A stretch of DNA of 5,419 bases from NCBI GenBank assembly GCA_025355705.1, contig JANXZD010000490.1, positions 1-5,419 on the forward strand, written 5' to 3'. The DNA is from Bacteroidota bacterium (GTDB lineage Bacteria; Bacteroidota; Ignavibacteria; UBA10030; UBA8401). Shown in pieces: positions 1 through 5,419 of this stretch (positions are counted from its first letter, which is position 1; each line of letters opens with the position of its first letter). The position numbers were made by a program, and so were the translations under genes. The notes below the pieces were generated by a model, which was given only the letters and a program-made list of their open reading frames with translations, was not told where the DNA came from and did no database searches.

Positions 1-1342
1 GTTTGATCTTGAGGTAGAGTGTTTTTTGGGTGATACCGAGAGCATTAGCAGTTCTACTTCTGGAAAAATTAAATTTTTTAAGGCTTTGTTCAATATGTAT
101 TCGTTCTAACTCCTCCATCGTAAGCACTGATGAGTCTTCTCGCTCCGGTAATTTTGTGTTGGATGTTATCTTGTTTTGTGTCAGAATAAAATCCGCAGCA
201 GTGATCAGATCGTCGTGAGAAAGAAGCATTGCACCTTCAATGGCATGCTCTAATTCACGGATATTGCCGGGCCAATCATAAGAAAGCAGTGCCTGAAAAG
301 CATCGCTGTGAATTTTTTTAGCAGTTTTTCCTTTCATTTTTCTTTTCAAGAAATATTCAACTAACAGTGGGATATCTTCTTTACGATCTTTTAAAGGAGG
401 AATCCTTAACGTCACCACGTTCAAGCGATACAGAAGGTCTTCACGGAATCTTCCGGCTTGAACTTCCGTTTGAAGATCTTTATTTGTCGCAGAGATAATC
501 CGAACATCAACTTGCATCGAAGTCGTGCCTCCAACACGTCGGAATTCTCCCGTCTCAAGAAATCGAAGTAATTTTGGCTGAACGATTGGACTAATATCTC
601 CAACCTCATCTAAAAACAATGAGCCGCCGTTTGCCACTTCAACAAGTCCTTGTTTCATTTGATGAGCATTCGTAAACGACCCTTTTTCGTGCCCGAATAA
701 TTCACTTTCGAGCAAGTTATCGGGAAGCGATGCGCAGTTCACGATAACGAACGGACGTTCTTTCCGCAAACTTTCCGAATGCACAAGATGTGCAATCAGT
801 TCTTTTCCAGAACCGCTTGCACCATGAATGTGAACAATAGAATCGCTCGACGCAATCTTCTTGGCGGTAGCAAGAAGTGATTCCATTGCTGGGCTGCGTG
901 CAATGATTTCTTTTTCTCCCGATTTACGCGAGAGCTCATATTTCATCAGCTCATTGTCGATCGCCAAACGACGATGGTCTAACGCGCGTTGCACCGTTGC
1001 AAGAAGTTCGTCTCGATTATACGGCTTCCCCACAAAATCATATGCGCCGAGTTTTGTCGCCTCAATGGCAGTCTTTACGTCGGCATAATTAGAGAGCATG
1101 ATGACATGCGTTGTGGGATGATGCTCGTTGATGAATTTCAATACTTCCATTCCATCCACACGGGGCATTTTCACATCCAGAAGTACGACATCGAACGGAC
1201 GCTGCTGTAACGCATTGATCGCAGCAACACCATCTTCGGCTGTATGTACTTCGAATTTTTTTTGTTCGGAAAGTTCTTCTTTCAGAAGGAAACAAACACT
1301 TGGTTCATCATCAACAATAAGAATAGTACTATTGCGAACCAT
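1..1342 (-). CDS. NtrC-family sigma-54-dependent response regulator (REC-AAA+-Fis HTH), C-terminus cut by the window edge
   Basis: Reading the minus strand from the ATG at 1342 gives 447 uninterrupted codons with no stop before base 1, so the gene runs off the left edge. Residues 5-120 are a receiver domain: acidic pair D11/D12, phospho-acceptor D56 in LLDVKMPRVDG, S84 and K106 (GKPY). Residues about 148-385 are a sigma-54-interaction AAA+ ATPase: Walker A GASGSGKE (174-181), GAFTGA-loop equivalent GSFTNA (221-226), Walker B SLFLDE (241-246), arginine-finger region GRFREDLLYRLNV and sensor-2 WPGNIREL (357-364). Residues 409-447 are a Fis-type helix-turn-helix; only its last residues are missing. 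By family, such proteins oligomerise when phosphorylated, bind upstream enhancers and remodel sigma-54 RNA polymerase. The start is supported by an AAAGG ribosome-binding site 8 nt upstream. It is the second gene of an operon, 39 bp after a receiver-only regulator. The target genes and cognate kinase cannot be read from the sequence. The family call is very secure. Confidence 0.95.
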   Translation of the reverse strand, partial: MVRNSTILIVDDEPSVCFLLKEELSEQKKFEVHTAEDGVAAINALQQRPFDVVLLDVKMPRVDGMEVLKFINEHHPTTHVIMLSNYADVKTAIEATKLGAYDFVGKPYNRDELLATVQRALDHRRLAIDNELMKYELSRKSGEKEIIARSPAMESLLATAKKIASSDSIVHIHGASGSGKELIAHLVHSESLRKERPFVIVNCASLPDNLLESELFGHEKGSFTNAHQMKQGLVEVANGGSLFLDEVGDISPIVQPKLLRFLETGEFRRVGGTTSMQVDVRIISATNKDLQTEVQAGRFREDLLYRLNVVTLRIPPLKDRKEDIPLLVEYFLKRKMKGKTAKKIHSDAFQALLSYDWPGNIRELEHAIEGAMLLSHDDLITAADFILTQNKITSNTKLPEREDSSVLTMEELERIHIEQSLKKFNFSRSRTANALGITQKTLYLKIK

Positions 1343-1350
1343 TGGTTGTG

Positions 1351-1355
1351 CCTTT
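1351..1355 (-). promoter_or_regulatory. Ribosome-binding site of the NtrC-type regulator
   Basis: On the minus strand AAAGG lies 8 nt before the ATG at 1342 and supports that start. The same stretch continues as GGCACAACC, a 9-mer that also occurs at the start codon of the upstream receiver gene (ATGGCACAACC). Confidence 0.65.
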
Positions 1356-1381
1356 ACTTCGGAAAATTAAATCGGGGATGA

Positions 1382-1753
1382 CTATTCTGCAGAAAGCACG
1401 CGCTCAATTGTTGTAAGCAGATCTACCAGGTCGTACGGTTTGCTGACAAAATCTTCAGCTCCCAGTTTTTTTGATTCAATGGCATTTTTCAGATCGGCAA
1501 AACCGGTAAGCATGATAACTTTGGTATCCGTTTTTTTCTCTTTGATAAACTTCAATACTTCAAATCCATCCACGCGTGGCATTTTAATATCGAGAAGAAC
1601 AAGATGAAAAGATTTTTGTTCGAGAATAGAAATTGCTTCGTCGCCGTCGGCAGCAGAAACTACAGAATATCCTTCGCCTTGTAGTTCACTACTGAGAACA
1701 TTGCGAAGTGCATCTTCATCATCTACAACAAGTATATTAAAAGGTTGTGCCAT
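1382..1753 (-). CDS. Single-domain (receiver-only) response regulator
   Basis: This 123-residue protein is a stand-alone CheY/Spo0F-like receiver domain with no output domain. Visible active-site residues are D11/D12 (VVDDED), phospho-acceptor D55 (LLDIKMPRVDG), T83 (MLTGFAD) and K105 (SKPY), so it should accept phosphate. The frame stays open upstream to 1816, but I place the start at 1753 (MAQPFNILVV). GGGGA sits 5 nt upstream there, the family alignment begins there, and the longer form adds 21 residues that do not fit the fold and would cover the predicted promoter and leader. It is the first gene of an operon with the NtrC-type regulator, and its receiver is about two-thirds identical to that protein's receiver over the C-terminal half (38 of 57 residues counted by hand from LLD onward). 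By family, such proteins act as phosphorelay intermediates, phosphate sinks or protein-binding switches. Which role applies here cannot be told. Confidence 0.93.
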   Translation of the reverse strand: MAQPFNILVVDDEDALRNVLSSELQGEGYSVVSAADGDEAISILEQKSFHLVLLDIKMPRVDGFEVLKFIKEKKTDTKVIMLTGFADLKNAIESKKLGAEDFVSKPYDLVDLLTTIERVLSAE

Positions 1754-1758
1754 AAGTT

Positions 1759-1763
1759 TCCCC
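1759..1763 (-). promoter_or_regulatory. Ribosome-binding site of the receiver-only regulator
   Basis: GGGGA on the minus strand lies 5 nt before the ATG at 1753. It decides between this start and the in-frame upstream ATG at 1816, which has no comparable site. Confidence 0.6.
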
Positions 1764-1779
1764 AAATAGAGTTTAGATA

Positions 1780-1796
1780 TTGTTTTCAACAAACAA
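1780..1796. repeat. Short inverted repeat in the regulator operon leader
   Basis: The 17-bp segment has perfect 6-bp arms (TTGTTT / AAACAA) around a 5-nt loop. It falls between the predicted transcription start (about 1799) and the ribosome-binding site of the minus-strand operon. It could be a regulator-binding site or a weak mRNA hairpin. An A+T-rich 6-bp stem can also arise by chance. Confidence 0.3.
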
Positions 1797-1805
1797 TAAC
1801 GAGAA

Positions 1806-1834
1806 ATAATAGCCAAACGCCGTTAAAAAATCAA
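1806..1834 (-). promoter_or_regulatory. Predicted sigma-70-type promoter of the response-regulator operon
   Basis: On the minus strand TTGATT (1834-1829) and TATTAT (1811-1806) are separated by exactly 17 bp, matching the -35/-10 consensus at 4/6 and 5/6 positions. Transcription would begin near 1799 and leave a leader of about 46 nt before the ATG at 1753. I saw no -24/-12 sigma-54 element here, so autoregulation through sigma-54 is not suggested by the sequence. Confidence 0.55.
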
Positions 1835-1862
1835 CAACAAAGTTATTATAAGTCTCAAAATC

Positions 1863-1891
1863 TTGCTCATTCTGCAATCTTCTTGTATCTT
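1863..1891 (+). promoter_or_regulatory. Possible ispE promoter giving a nearly leaderless mRNA
   Basis: TTGCTC (1863-1868) and TATCTT (1886-1891) are spaced 17 bp apart, matching the sigma-70 consensus at 3/6 and 4/6 positions. A start about 7 nt downstream would fall within a few bases of the ispE ATG at 1901. That would explain the lack of any Shine-Dalgarno-like sequence in the 20 nt before the ATG. The match is weak, so this is a suggestion only. Confidence 0.35.
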
Positions 1892-1900
1892 ACGTTATAT

Positions 1901-2752
1901 ATGGATATAAAAGCTTACGCAAAAATTAATCTAGGACTCTATATCATCGGCAAAAGACCGGACAGTTTCCATAATATTGAGACTATTTTTTACCATATAA
2001 ACCTTTTTGATGAACTTCATCTTACTGCGGCAAATCATATTTCCATTTCATGCAGCAACCCCTTCATACCAACCGATAGTAATAATTTGTGTTGGAAAGC
2101 AGTAGAATTACTCCAAAATGAACTTGGAATTACCAATGGAGTGAATATAGCAATTCACAAAAACATACCAACCGGCGCAGGATTAGGCGGAGGAAGCAGT
2201 GATGCGGCAGCAATTTTATGCAATGTGCCAAAATTGTGGAATATCAATCCACAACCTTCTCTTCTGGAAAAATTGGCATTGAAACTTGGTTCCGATGTCC
2301 CCTTTTTTCTTCTAAACTCATCAGCATATGCGGAAGGTCGCGGGGAGCTACTGCAAGAGATTGTGCTGTCGTTACCGTATTGGATCGTATTGATCAATCC
2401 ACAAATTCATGTTTCTACACCGTGGGCATATAAGGTATTATCGGAAAAAAGAAACGGGGTGTTCCCCATTCGACAACGAATGTTTGACCAATTCTCTCAT
2501 TCTCCAATCCAAACGATTGTAAACGCTAAAAATGATTTTGAAGATATCGTCTTCAAACAATTTCCTGCAATTAAAAAGATCAAAGATCAGCTGTCAGAAT
2601 TTGGATCAGTAGTATCATTAATGTCCGGAAGCGGTTCATCAGTGTTTGGATTATTTGAGAATGAACATTCGGCGCAATCGGCAGTAGAATATTTCCAGAA
2701 AGAACATTTTGTTCATCTCACAGAACCGTTTTTCAGTCCGCAGCCTCAATGA
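1901..2752 (+). CDS. ispE: 4-diphosphocytidyl-2-C-methyl-D-erythritol kinase (IspE)
   Basis: IspE phosphorylates the 2-hydroxyl of CDP-methylerythritol with ATP in the cytoplasm, a central step of the MEP route to isoprenoid precursors. The 283-residue product has the usual family length and the GHMP-kinase layout. The N-terminal AKINLGLYIIGKRPDSFH carries catalytic K8 and H24. The glycine-rich ATP loop PTGAGLGGGSSDAA is at 90-103, the catalytic-aspartate motif GSDVPFF at 130-136 (D132), and the C-terminal MSGSGSSVFGLF at 241-252. F23 stands where the E. coli enzyme has tyrosine (Y25), as I recall it, a mild substitution. The frame is open back to an ATG at 1745, but that extension would overlap the divergent regulator gene and both promoters. 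The ATG at 1901 matches the normal family N-terminus. No ribosome-binding site precedes it. The stop overlaps the next gene's start (ATGA), so the two are probably co-transcribed. Confidence 0.97.
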   Translation: MDIKAYAKINLGLYIIGKRPDSFHNIETIFYHINLFDELHLTAANHISISCSNPFIPTDSNNLCWKAVELLQNELGITNGVNIAIHKNIPTGAGLGGGSSDAAAILCNVPKLWNINPQPSLLEKLALKLGSDVPFFLLNSSAYAEGRGELLQEIVLSLPYWIVLINPQIHVSTPWAYKVLSEKRNGVFPIRQRMFDQFSHSPIQTIVNAKNDFEDIVFKQFPAIKKIKDQLSEFGSVVSLMSGSGSSVFGLFENEHSAQSAVEYFQKEHFVHLTEPFFSPQPQ

Positions 2753-4737
2753 AAATATTTTTCTTTTTTATATTGTCATCGGTACAATGTCTGCTCTTTG
2801 CACAGAAGATCGATTCTCTCTCCGTAAAGAAAGATTCTGTTTCTATCATCTCCAAAGATTCCGTGATACGAGTAACTCCGATTCCTGAGCTTGGCTCGAT
2901 TGAACCATTTGGAGATTCCTCTATGATCATTTCACACAAAGAAATAACGTTCAAAGAGTATCGATCGTTATATGATATTATCGCTACGCAGCCGGGTATT
3001 TTTTTGCGTGATCTTGCAAGTCCGGGTCAGCAAAATCAAATAATATCCGGGGGTCTTGATGATAAGAATATTGCGGTCATGGTTGATGGAATCCCGTACA
3101 ATGATTATTACACGGGAAGTTACAACCTATGGAATATACCTGTTGATGCAATTGAACGTGTTGAATTTATTTCTGGACCGGGTGCAATCTTTTACGACGG
3201 GAAATCAGCCGGAGGGGTGATTAACATCGTTACGAAAAATTTTAACAATAATAGAGCCATTACTCATCTTCGGTACAGTCAAGGAGTTTCCGGATATACT
3301 CATACGGACGCAATGTTCGCACAGAATATTGCGAATGGTATGAATCTTACTTTTGCTCTTGCTCACTACGGTTTTGGATCAAATAAAGAAAACCAAAAAT
3401 ACCGCGGCCGGTTCATTAATTCCAATGACGATTCATGGAATATTAGATCAAAACTACGATACAATTTAACAGATTGGTTCGATCTTTCATTGACATATTT
3501 CTATAATAAAACGTGGACCGGATTACATGGCGGAGTCAATTATTATACTACCACAAGCTTATTTGATGGTTTAGAAGCATCCGTTGAGAATTTCGAAACC
3601 TATGAAAAATTGTATTCAAATAATTATAATCTTACTGCAGCATTTTATCCTTTTGCCGATTCAACATTTCTTACAACTATTTCTGTCTATTCCTCAGACA
3701 AGCTGCGTGAATACAGAAACGAAGAAAATCGAACATATTTTGTCACAGACAGTATTTTCAAAAAAAGGGATTTTTCAACGTCTGCAAAGGGGGTGAAACT
3801 AAACTTTGTTTCGCAATATTCCGATATTCGATTTTTGGGCTATGCAGATTTGGCGCGAATTCAAACAAACAACATCATCACAGCAGGATTAAAAAGTGAA
3901 CTGTTCCGAACTTCATTGTTCGTCATATCACCTTTTGTAACGATCAAAGATTTCCAGAACCAATTTGTGCTCAATGCCGGGGTCGAAGGAAATCTGCACA
4001 TCATTTCAGCATTTTCAATATTCGGTGGAATCACCCAAAATATCATCAATGACAGACCTTCGGCAGGAACAGTTCTTGCAACAAGTTCAAATTCTGCATT
4101 TTTTATTACTTCCCAAAGAACTCAAGAATCGTACTCATTAATGGAGGCAGGCGCAAGATTTTCTCGTCCATCTCTATTTTCTCTTGAGGTTTCCTACAAA
4201 AAAACTGTGCAGAAAAATCCGATCCTCATGGATACTGTTTCCGCAACAGGCTCGGCATTTGATTATAATTATTTCTATCCAGGTCAAAATTCTTTTGATG
4301 CTATCACTGCCTCTGTTCATTGTATGTGGAATGGTTTTCATATTCAAGGAGTTGCGAACTATTTAAAACAGCCGAAAATCACAAGAAATAATAGCCCGCT
4401 GACATTATATCCTGAAATTACGATGAATGGTTCTTTGTATTATCAAGGACTACTTGCAAACGGACATCTGGATATTAAATTCGGTTTCCGCGGGAACTTC
4501 TATTCAAAACAAACGGGAATGAAACCGTATGATGAGTTTGGGGTTTGGATCCCCGCTGCAATTACCACCTACGGACCAAGCGGCACCATAGATTTTTTTG
4601 CCGTGGGGAAGATTGGTGATGCGTATGTTCATCTGATCTGGGAAAATTTGAGCGGAGCACAATACTGGCTGGCTCCGGTCTATCCAATGTATGATCGGAA
4701 CATTCGCTTCGGCGTGTCGTGGGAATTCTTAGATTGA
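2749..4737 (+). CDS. TonB-dependent outer-membrane receptor, substrate unknown
   Basis: The 662-residue protein begins with a signal peptide: K2, a hydrophobic run of about 15 residues, and likely cleavage at A18/Q19 (LLFA-Q). A short Ser/Asp/Lys-rich linker (19-45) follows, with no carboxypeptidase-like N-terminal domain of the SusC kind. Residues about 55-163 form the plug: SLYDIIATQPGIFLRD, VMVDGIPYNDYY, then IERVEFISGPGAIFYDGKSAGGVINIVTK, which matches the standard plug ending ERVE..RGP...YG..A.GGVINIITK. The remainder is aromatic-rich with alternating polarity, as expected of a 22-strand barrel, and ends in RFGVSWEFLD, a beta-signal-like terminus. By family it imports a ligand such as a metal chelate, vitamin or glycan using TonB energy. 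No ligand-specific motif is recognisable, and a clear TonB box is not seen (SVIRVTP near 38-44 is a guess). Its ATG overlaps the ispE stop by 4 bp, implying translational coupling. Confidence 0.92.
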   Translation: MKIFFFFILSSVQCLLFAQKIDSLSVKKDSVSIISKDSVIRVTPIPELGSIEPFGDSSMIISHKEITFKEYRSLYDIIATQPGIFLRDLASPGQQNQIISGGLDDKNIAVMVDGIPYNDYYTGSYNLWNIPVDAIERVEFISGPGAIFYDGKSAGGVINIVTKNFNNNRAITHLRYSQGVSGYTHTDAMFAQNIANGMNLTFALAHYGFGSNKENQKYRGRFINSNDDSWNIRSKLRYNLTDWFDLSLTYFYNKTWTGLHGGVNYYTTTSLFDGLEASVENFETYEKLYSNNYNLTAAFYPFADSTFLTTISVYSSDKLREYRNEENRTYFVTDSIFKKRDFSTSAKGVKLNFVSQYSDIRFLGYADLARIQTNNIITAGLKSELFRTSLFVISPFVTIKDFQNQFVLNAGVEGNLHIISAFSIFGGITQNIINDRPSAGTVLATSSNSAFFITSQRTQESYSLMEAGARFSRPSLFSLEVSYKKTVQKNPILMDTVSATGSAFDYNYFYPGQNSFDAITASVHCMWNGFHIQGVANYLKQPKITRNNSPLTLYPEITMNGSLYYQGLLANGHLDIKFGFRGNFYSKQTGMKPYDEFGVWIPAAITTYGPSGTIDFFAVGKIGDAYVHLIWENLSGAQYWLAPVYPMYDRNIRFGVSWEFLD

Positions 4738-4756
4738 CAACTATCTACAAAATGGA

Positions 4757-4847
4757 TGGTATTGCGAAGAAGCGTAGCGACCGAAGTAATCTTTTTCAAC
4801 CAAGAAAAAAACAAGATTGCTTCGCCAAAGAACGGCTCGCAATGACA
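4757..4847. repeat. Imperfect intergenic inverted repeat (REP/MITE-like), possible bidirectional terminator
   Basis: The left arm (4757-4793) starts TGGTATTGCGA and ends CGAAGTAATCTT. The right arm (4813-4847), read on the minus strand, starts TGTCATTGCGA and ends CGAAGCAATCTT. The arm ends pair well while the middle of the arms is diverged, and the arms differ by 2 nt in length. An inner hairpin (TTTTTC 4792-4797 / GAAAAA 4804-4809) extends the stem toward the loop. From memory, similar 'CATTGCGA...GAAGCAATC' palindromes are scattered between genes in many bacterial genomes; this was not checked. It sits between two convergent genes, so an RNA hairpin here could end transcription from either side, though there is no classic U-tract directly after the arms. 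It encodes no protein. Confidence 0.75.
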
Positions 4848-4853
4848 ATAATT

Positions 4854-4886
4854 AATATTTATTGAAATAGTTTAGAATATTTATTG
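4854..4886 (+). repeat. Two direct copies of an 11-bp A+T-rich sequence
   Basis: AATATTTATTG occurs at 4854-4864 and again at 4876-4886, 11 bp apart. The second copy covers the stop codon of the deacetylase gene. Both copies lie on the same side of the inverted repeat, so they are not a target-site duplication of it. In such A+T-rich DNA this may be chance or slippage. Confidence 0.4.
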
Positions 4887-5419
4887 TATTAACTCACTGA
4901 CCGTTACAAACACAAATCCACGTTTTCGCAACCGTTCGATGATCTCCGGTAATGCCTCGGCTGTATGCCAGCCTCGTTTATTCATATGCATCACTATAAT
5001 TGAACCATTCTTGGTCTTTACAGATACATAATCAATCAATTTTTGTTTCGTTGCAGACGTATCCGGATCACCGGAAGGAAGATCGAATTGAACAGTTGTC
5101 ATACCGAAAGACGCAGCACAACGGACAATGGTATCATTAATTTCACCGTAGGGAGCGCGAAAGAGTTTCGGTGTCTTTCCGGTCAGTGTAAAAATTACGT
5201 TCTGCGTCAATTGGAATTCTTCCTTCACCCGATTCAGTGATATTTTGGGAAGATGAGGATGAATGAACGAATGATTTCCGATCTCAAAAATGGATTGTCG
5301 CGAAAGAAATCCTATTTCCTTTGCATGTTCGATTGCCCATTTTCCTGAAATGAATAATGTTGCAGGCGTATGTGTTCTCATTAACACACCAATAACGGCA
5401 GAGTCGTATTTGCTTTTGT
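4881..5419 (-). CDS. Polysaccharide deacetylase (NodB homology domain), N-terminus outside the window
   Basis: The minus-strand frame is open from the right edge to the TAA at 4883-4881, giving the last 178 residues. It reads through a GTG at 5387 without need of a start there, so the gene almost certainly begins beyond 5419. The NodB metal-site aspartate motif (TFDDG) would lie off the edge. What remains fits carbohydrate esterase family 4: PATLFISGKW, the zinc-binding motif GNHSFIHPH (H49 and H53 of the visible part), RAPYG (87-91), FDLPSGDPD (111-119), and VMHMN (142-146) with the late histidine, followed by GWHTAEALPEII and a closing GFVFVTVSELI. The SGDPD and NxRGWHTAEALP signatures recall a distinct deacetylase subfamily known from other bacteria. 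The enzyme would remove acetyl groups from an N-acetylated cell-wall or exported glycan, but its substrate and location cannot be judged without the N-terminus. It converges on the receptor gene. Confidence 0.92.
   Translation of the reverse strand, partial: KSKYDSAVIGVLMRTHTPATLFISGKWAIEHAKEIGFLSRQSIFEIGNHSFIHPHLPKISLNRVKEEFQLTQNVIFTLTGKTPKLFRAPYGEINDTIVRCAASFGMTTVQFDLPSGDPDTSATKQKLIDYVSVKTKNGSIIVMHMNKRGWHTAEALPEIIERLRKRGFVFVTVSELIQ

Noticed and set aside
1..1342. Frameshift or decay of the NtrC-type gene, since only short complete ORFs lie on the minus strand here
   Set aside because: Manual translation from 1342 gives 447 codons with no stop and all domains in order. The gene simply leaves the window.
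1743..1752. TGGCAC at the receiver gene start as a sigma-54 -24 element
   Set aside because: The required TTGC-like -12 element is absent at the correct spacing, and the hexamer lies inside the start codon region.
1754..1816. Longer start (ATG at 1816) for the receiver-only regulator
   Set aside because: The extra 21 residues have no place in the receiver fold, no ribosome-binding site precedes that ATG, and it would cover the predicted promoter -10 and leader. The ATG at 1753 has GGGGA at good spacing.
1745..1900. In-frame 52-residue N-terminal extension of IspE starting at 1745
   Set aside because: It overlaps the start of the divergent regulator and both predicted promoters, looks unlike any kinase sequence, and the family N-terminus fits the ATG at 1901.
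2749..2800. Lipoprotein signal (Cys14) in the receptor leader
   Set aside because: The residues before the cysteine (SVQ) do not form a lipobox, while LLFA-Q is a good ordinary signal-peptidase site, as usual for TonB-dependent receptors.
5385..5387. GTG as the start of the deacetylase
   Set aside because: The frame stays open to the window edge with family-like sequence (KYDSAVIGVLMRTHTPAT), and the essential N-terminal aspartate motif must lie further upstream.
1..5419. CRISPR array, tRNA or rRNA genes, transposase
   Set aside because: No regularly spaced repeats, cloverleaf-like segments, rRNA signatures or transposase motifs were seen on either strand.

Overview
The window looks like a chromosomal segment of an A+T-rich Gram-negative bacterium. 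Its outer-membrane TonB-dependent receptor has an 'FAQ' signal-peptide end, the isoprenoid gene belongs to the MEP pathway, and a sigma-54-type activator is present. Together these suggest the Bacteroidota/Chlorobi/Ignavibacteria group. This is a style-based inference, not proven by a marker gene.

Layout from left to right. (1) 1-1753, minus strand: a two-gene regulatory operon. A receiver-only response regulator (1753-1382) is transcribed first. An NtrC-type receiver/AAA+/Fis-HTH response regulator follows 39 bp later (1342 to beyond base 1), lacking only its last few residues at the window edge. The two receiver domains are close paralogues, and their DNA is still alignable. (2) 1754-1900: a 147-bp divergent promoter region with a good sigma-70-like promoter for the regulator operon and a weaker one that would make the ispE mRNA nearly leaderless. 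(3) 1901-4737, plus strand: ispE (CDP-ME kinase of the MEP isoprenoid pathway), overlapped by 4 bp (ATGA) by a 662-residue TonB-dependent outer-membrane receptor of unknown substrate. (4) 4738-4880: a short gap between convergent genes holding an imperfect inverted repeat of about 91 bp that resembles dispersed 'CATTGCGA...GAAGCAATCTT' intergenic elements. (5) 4881-5419, minus strand: the C-terminal 178 residues of a polysaccharide (NodB-type) deacetylase whose N-terminus lies outside the window.

How they may work together: the regulators probably form one signalling unit, with phosphorylation of one or both receivers and sigma-54 promoter activation by the larger one. No histidine kinase is in view. 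ispE and the receptor are probably co-transcribed and translationally coupled, although no biochemical link between them is obvious. Nothing here amounts to a clearly new system. The most interesting points are the recent-looking receiver duplication, the altered sigma-54 contact loop (GSFTNA), the ispE-receptor coupling and the intergenic repeat.
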